This document shows, piece by piece, positions 59,933-64,000 of a stretch of 64,000 nucleotides of DNA. Source of the DNA: Bathymodiolus brooksi. Its lineage: Eukaryota > Mollusca > Bivalvia > Mytilida > Modiolidae. Within the stretch, counting starts at the first letter, position 1, and each line of letters begins with the position of its first letter. The stretch covers positions 52,362,203-52,426,202 of the forward strand of contig OY804586.1 of NCBI GenBank assembly GCA_963680875.1. The letters run 5' to 3'. The notes below the pieces were generated by a model. The model saw only the letters and a list, made by a program, of their open reading frames with translations. It was not told where the DNA came from and searched no databases. Both the position numbers and the translations under genes were made by a program.

Positions 59933-61602
59933 CTTGTTTTGTCAAAAGTTATTTTGTGAAGGTGTCCTGATATGTTTTACTTGTTTTGTCTAAGGTGTTT
60001 TGTGAAGGTGTCCTGATATGTTTTACTTGTTTTGTCTAAAGTTATTTTGTGAAGGTGTCCTGGTATGTTTTACTTGTTTTGTCTAAAGTTATTTTGTGAA
60101 AGTGTCCTGATATGTTTTACTTGTTTTGTCTAAAGTTATTTTGTGAAAGTGTCCTGATATGTTTTACTTGTTTTGTCTAAAGTTATTTTGTGAAGGTGTC
60201 CTGATATGTTTTTCTTGTTTTGTCTAAAGTTATTTTGTGAAGGTGTCCTGATATGTTTTACTTGTTTTGTCTAAAGTTATTTTGTGAAGGTGTCCTGATA
60301 TGTTTTACTTGTTTTGTCTAAAGTTATTTTGTTAAGGTGTCCTGATATGTTTTACTTGTTTTGTCTAAAGTTATTTTGTGAAGGTGTCCTGATATGTTTT
60401 ACTTGTTTTGTCTAAATTTATTTTGTGAAGGTGTCCTGATATGTTTTACTTGTTTTGTCTAAAGTTATTTTGTGAAGGTGTCCTGATATGTTTTACTTGT
60501 TTTGTCTAAAGTTATTTTGTGAAGGTGTCCTGATATGTTTTACTTGTTTTGTCTAAATTTATTTTGTGAAGGTGTCCTGATATGTTTTACTTGTTTTGTC
60601 TAAAGTTATTTTGTGAAGGTGTCCTGATATGTTTTACTTGTTTTGTCTAAAGTTATTTTGTGAAGGTGTCCTGATATGTTTTACTTGTTTTGTCTAAAGT
60701 TATTTTGTGAAGGTGTCCTGATATGTTTTACTTGTTTTGTCTAAAGTTATTTTGTGAAGGTGTCCTGATATGTTTTACTTGTTTTGTCTAAAGTTATTTT
60801 GTGAAGGTGTCCTGATATGTTTTACTTGTTTTGTCTAAAGTTATTTTGTGAAGGTGTCCTAATATATTTTACTTGTTTTGTCTAAAGTTATTTTGTTACG
60901 GTGTCCTGATATGTTTTACTTGTTTTGTCTAAAGTTATTTTGTGAAGGTGTCCTGATATGTTTTTCTTGTTTTGTCTAAAGTTATTTTTTTAAGGTGTCC
61001 TGATATGTTTTACTTGTTTTGTCTAATGCTATTTTGTGAAGGTGTCCTGATATGTTTTACTTGTTTTGTCTAAGGTGTTTTGTGAAGGTGTCCTGATATG
61101 TTTTGCTTGTTTTGTCTAAGGTGTTTTGTGAAGGTGTCCTGATATGTTTTACTTGTTTTGTCTAAAGTTATTTTGTGAAGGTGTCCTGATATGTTTTACT
61201 TGTTTTGTCTAAAGTTATTTTGTGAAGGTGTCCTGATATGTTTTACTTGTTTTGTCTAAAGTTATTTTGTGAAGGTGTCCTGGTATATTTTACTTGTTTT
61301 GTCTAAAGTTATTTTGTTACGGTGTCCTGATATGTTTTACTTGTTTTGTCTAAAGTTATTTTGTGAAGGTGTCCTGATATGTTTTTCTTGTTTTGTCTAA
61401 AGTTATTTTTTTAAGGTGTCCTGATATGTTTTACTTGTTTTGTCTAATGCTATTTTGTGAAGGTGTCCTGATATGTTTTACTTGTTTTGTCTAAGGTGTT
61501 TTGTGAAGGTGTCCTGATATGTTTTGCTTGTTTTGTCTAAGGTGTTTTGTGAAGGTGTCCTGATATGTTTTACTTGTTTTGTCTAAGGTGTTTTGTGAAA
61601 GT
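59933..61602. repeat. 47-bp VNTR in U4, about 36 copies
   Basis: Same monomer; contains a block of about nine monomers twice (about 60,895 onward and 61,317 onward, offset near 421 bp). Confidence 0.92.
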
Positions 61603-61899
61603 GTTTAGCTTTGACATGATGTCTTTGTTTTGTAAAGGTGTTCTGAGATGATGTCCTTATTTCCCCTAAGGTGGTTTATGAAGGTGTTCTGAAATGAGGT
61701 CCTTGTCTTGTCTAAGGTGTTTTGAGGTGCGGTCCTTATTTTGTCTAAAATGTTTTGCGAATGTGTTTTGAGAGGATGTCCTTGTTTTTTCTGAGGCGTT
61801 TTGTGAAGGTGCTTTTAGATGCTGTCCTTATTTTATCTAAGATGTTCTGAGGTGATGTCATTTTGATGTTTAGTTTTAAATCATTGCACATACAGTACA

Positions 61900-64000
61900 C
61901 TCCAAGTGTATCAACGATCATACTTCTCAGGTCCGACATATTCCTCCCAAAATGTCCGACAAATGTCCGACAAATTTGAGAGTCAACACTATTTGGTCGG
62001 ACATTTTGGTCTTGGTCGGACATTTTGGTCGGACGTGAGAGTGGATATTAAAAGATTTTTTTTACATTTCTCAAGGTGAATATGTCAAACATTTTGTGAT
62101 CGATGCGTATTTGTAAGCGTACTTTCTTTCCGGTGTGTAAAATGTGCGGGTACGTAAATACCCTAGTGTATTTTTACCTTGCACCATATTCGCGCCAGGA
62201 AAGGTAGCTCCAAGGTCAATATTTGTCACGCTCGGGCACAACAGTCGTTCGATGCATAGGAGCACCTCATAATCAAAAAATTGTACAATAATTTCGAGTT
62301 ACACCGTTTGTGTTTCTTTAATCTGTTTAATTTTAATAGATCTTTCTAGTACATTTAAATTTTACGATTACAATCGGAATGCTAGAAATATCGTAACTTT
62401 TCCGAAATCTAAACTTTAAAATTATATACACCGAGTCCAGCCTGGCTTGGATTTCTCGAAAAAAGTTTTCTTAACAAACCAAATTAAATTTGAGTAAAAA
62501 CTCGACTTAAGTTTGCGTTTTGACTTTGTTTGTTTGGAGTAATCACTGACGATTAAAAAAAAATAATCTGTTGTCACTTAAAACAGTCAGTGAGGCCGGT
62601 ACGGCTGTGTACATGAATGAATAAGAAATAATTCTTTCGGAGTGTGATATCCATATAAAGGTGAAATAACAGATGCAAAAATCACCGGCTAAAGTTACAC
62701 AATATTCCGTTTAAAAATATTTCAAGTCTCTATACTTGTTCATCTGTGACGGCAATACGTGTATTGGACTAGGTATTACAGCCAGCTTGATATGAATTAA
62801 TTAGCTCAGGTTACAGGTGTCAATAATGGAAGGAACATCTTGTCGACACAAATTTCCAGGTGCCAGTGGGAGAACAATTATAATTAATTCTATTTAATGT
62901 TGTTGTTTTTTATTACTATTTGTTTGTAGGTACATTTGCATTCATTGAAGTAAATTTAATTTGAGAGTCAACACTCTCTAAGTCCGACTATTTGGTCGGA
63001 CGTGAGAGTGGATATTTAAAGATTTTTTTGACATTTCTCGAGGTGAACATGTCAAACATTTTGTGATCGATGCATATTTGTAAGCGTACTTTCTTTCCGG
63101 TATGTAGAATGTCCGATTACGTAAATACCCTAGTGTATTTCTACCTTGCACCATATTCGCGCCAGGAAAGGTAGCTCAAAGGTCAATATATAACTGAATT
63201 ATTGTTGAAAAGTGACGTTTATACACCCATAGCCTCATATAAATTATTGCAATAAAATATCGATTAAGTAACGAAATTGATATAAATTATTTTCCAGTAT
63301 ATTTAGTATAAAAAGCTTGTTCTACACGTTCACTGTGAGATGTATTGCAACCGCCATTTTTAGCTACAATCACGTGCGCATGCTCGTATTTGATGGAAAG
63401 CTATAGCTATATTTAGATATTTTGTGATAATAATTTTTTTTGTAAATCGATCCACCCTGTGATTTTTTTCAACAAGATACATTTGTTATAGTATATATTT
63501 TATTATAAAATACAATATTGAACTGATTTTCGATAACACTTCAATCATTGAATATTGATTTTTTCGAATGTTGAATATTTTATCCCTAGAATTGCACCCC
63601 CTGTTAGTATACTTTTATTGCTTTATTTAAAAAAATAATAACACCAAGAACATCGATGATACGAGTCTTCTTATTCAGAAATAAACCTGCAGCAAAATAA
63701 AGGTATACATTTTTGTACTGTGAACAAAATCGTCATTTTTATCTAGATTTATCGTCCGAAAAATACGGTACTCCTCTACTATACTAATTTGGATTAGGTG
63801 ATGGGAATTAGGTGCCATCATCAAAATAAAGATTAAAAAATGTATTTCATGATAATGATGGCTGATTAAAATTGTTTGTCATGCATTAGCAGTCAATTGT
63901 AATATACAGGATGTAACCAATATACAGGAAGAGCCCCTACTGTGAAGCCATTCAAAGAAAATAACAACCCGACCATATTGTTAAATAAGTTATCTATGTT
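61900..64000. mobile_element. 2.95-kb GTCCGAC element, U4 (cut by window end)
   Basis: Left terminus and about 2.1 kb present; the right terminus lies beyond the window. Confidence 0.65.

Larger units (their letters stand above)
27191..64000. repeat. Macrosatellite: tandem 9.1-9.6 kb units (U1-U4)
   Basis: Direct head-to-tail units: U1 27191-36802 (9612 bp), U2 36803-45942 (9140), U3 45943-55472 (9530), U4 55473-64000 (incomplete, runs off the window). Co-linear throughout; length differences come from the 47-bp VNTR and two indels. One indel is ~210 bp at 37880-38088, absent from U1. The other is ~245 bp at 28793-29036 and 47750-47999, absent from U2 and U4. No splice-flanked coding frame found; the short ORFs shared by units are explained by copy identity. 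Confidence 0.95.
55473..64000. repeat. Macrosatellite unit U4 (incomplete)
   Basis: First ~2 kb is nearly identical to U2 at an 18,670-bp offset; the SINE-to-microsatellite part then matches U3. Largest VNTR. The window ends inside its 2.95-kb terminal element. Confidence 0.9.

Overview
The window is eukaryotic nuclear DNA. It is AT-rich, intron-containing and dense in transposable elements. Three tRNA-derived SINE families recur; two share a tail reading 'GCTGAAATATTG...AAAGTGGCGTTAAAC', the third has a related 'GATATAGCTGAAAA...GGTGTTAAAC' tail, and such tails are familiar from mollusc genomes. With the vertebrate-like ACP6 homologue and the hAT, Harbinger and mariner-type elements, this points to a lophotrochozoan, most likely a mollusc. 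The species cannot be told from the sequence alone.

Left part (1-27,190) is ordinary gene territory. Two split genes can be reconstructed by hand, both on the minus strand. (1) The 5' part of a lysophosphatidic acid phosphatase type 6 (ACP6-like) gene has five exons between 16343 and 3105. All splice sites are GT-AG and phases are compatible. It carries the RHGxRxP catalytic motif in exon 1, and its 3' exons lie beyond the left edge. (2) A three-exon gene (26881 to 22807) encodes a predicted 71-residue secreted protein with six cysteines after the signal peptide. A 5'-truncated non-LTR retrotransposon ORF lies at 19973-20467. Introns and spacers are packed with nested elements whose target-site duplications (TSDs) can be read directly: at least five non-autonomous hAT-like elements with unusual 5-6 bp TSDs, two Harbinger-type elements, a mariner-like MITE, a 1-kb foldback element, SINE-in-SINE and hAT-in-SINE insertions, and several minisatellites.

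Right part (27,190-64,000) is a head-to-tail macrosatellite: three complete copies and one incomplete copy of a 9.1-9.6 kb unit (U1 27191-36802, U2 36803-45942, U3 45943-55472, U4 55473 to the window edge). I see no convincing protein gene in the unit. Each unit holds, in order, the right part of an 8-bp-TSD hAT MITE, a SINE with TSD, a degraded SINE, a CA microsatellite, a 158-bp hairpin, a third SINE, a mariner-type MITE, a 47-bp VNTR whose copy number differs in every unit (about 28, 19, 24, 36), a 2.95-kb element with inverted termini rich in GTCCGAC, and a 29-bp minisatellite. Diagnostic differences alternate U1=U3 versus U2=U4 at both ends of the unit, but go U1=U2 versus U3=U4 in the middle. 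This indicates a dimeric higher-order repeat with an 18,670-bp period, overlaid by exchange or conversion. The array's left edge falls inside the hAT MITE.
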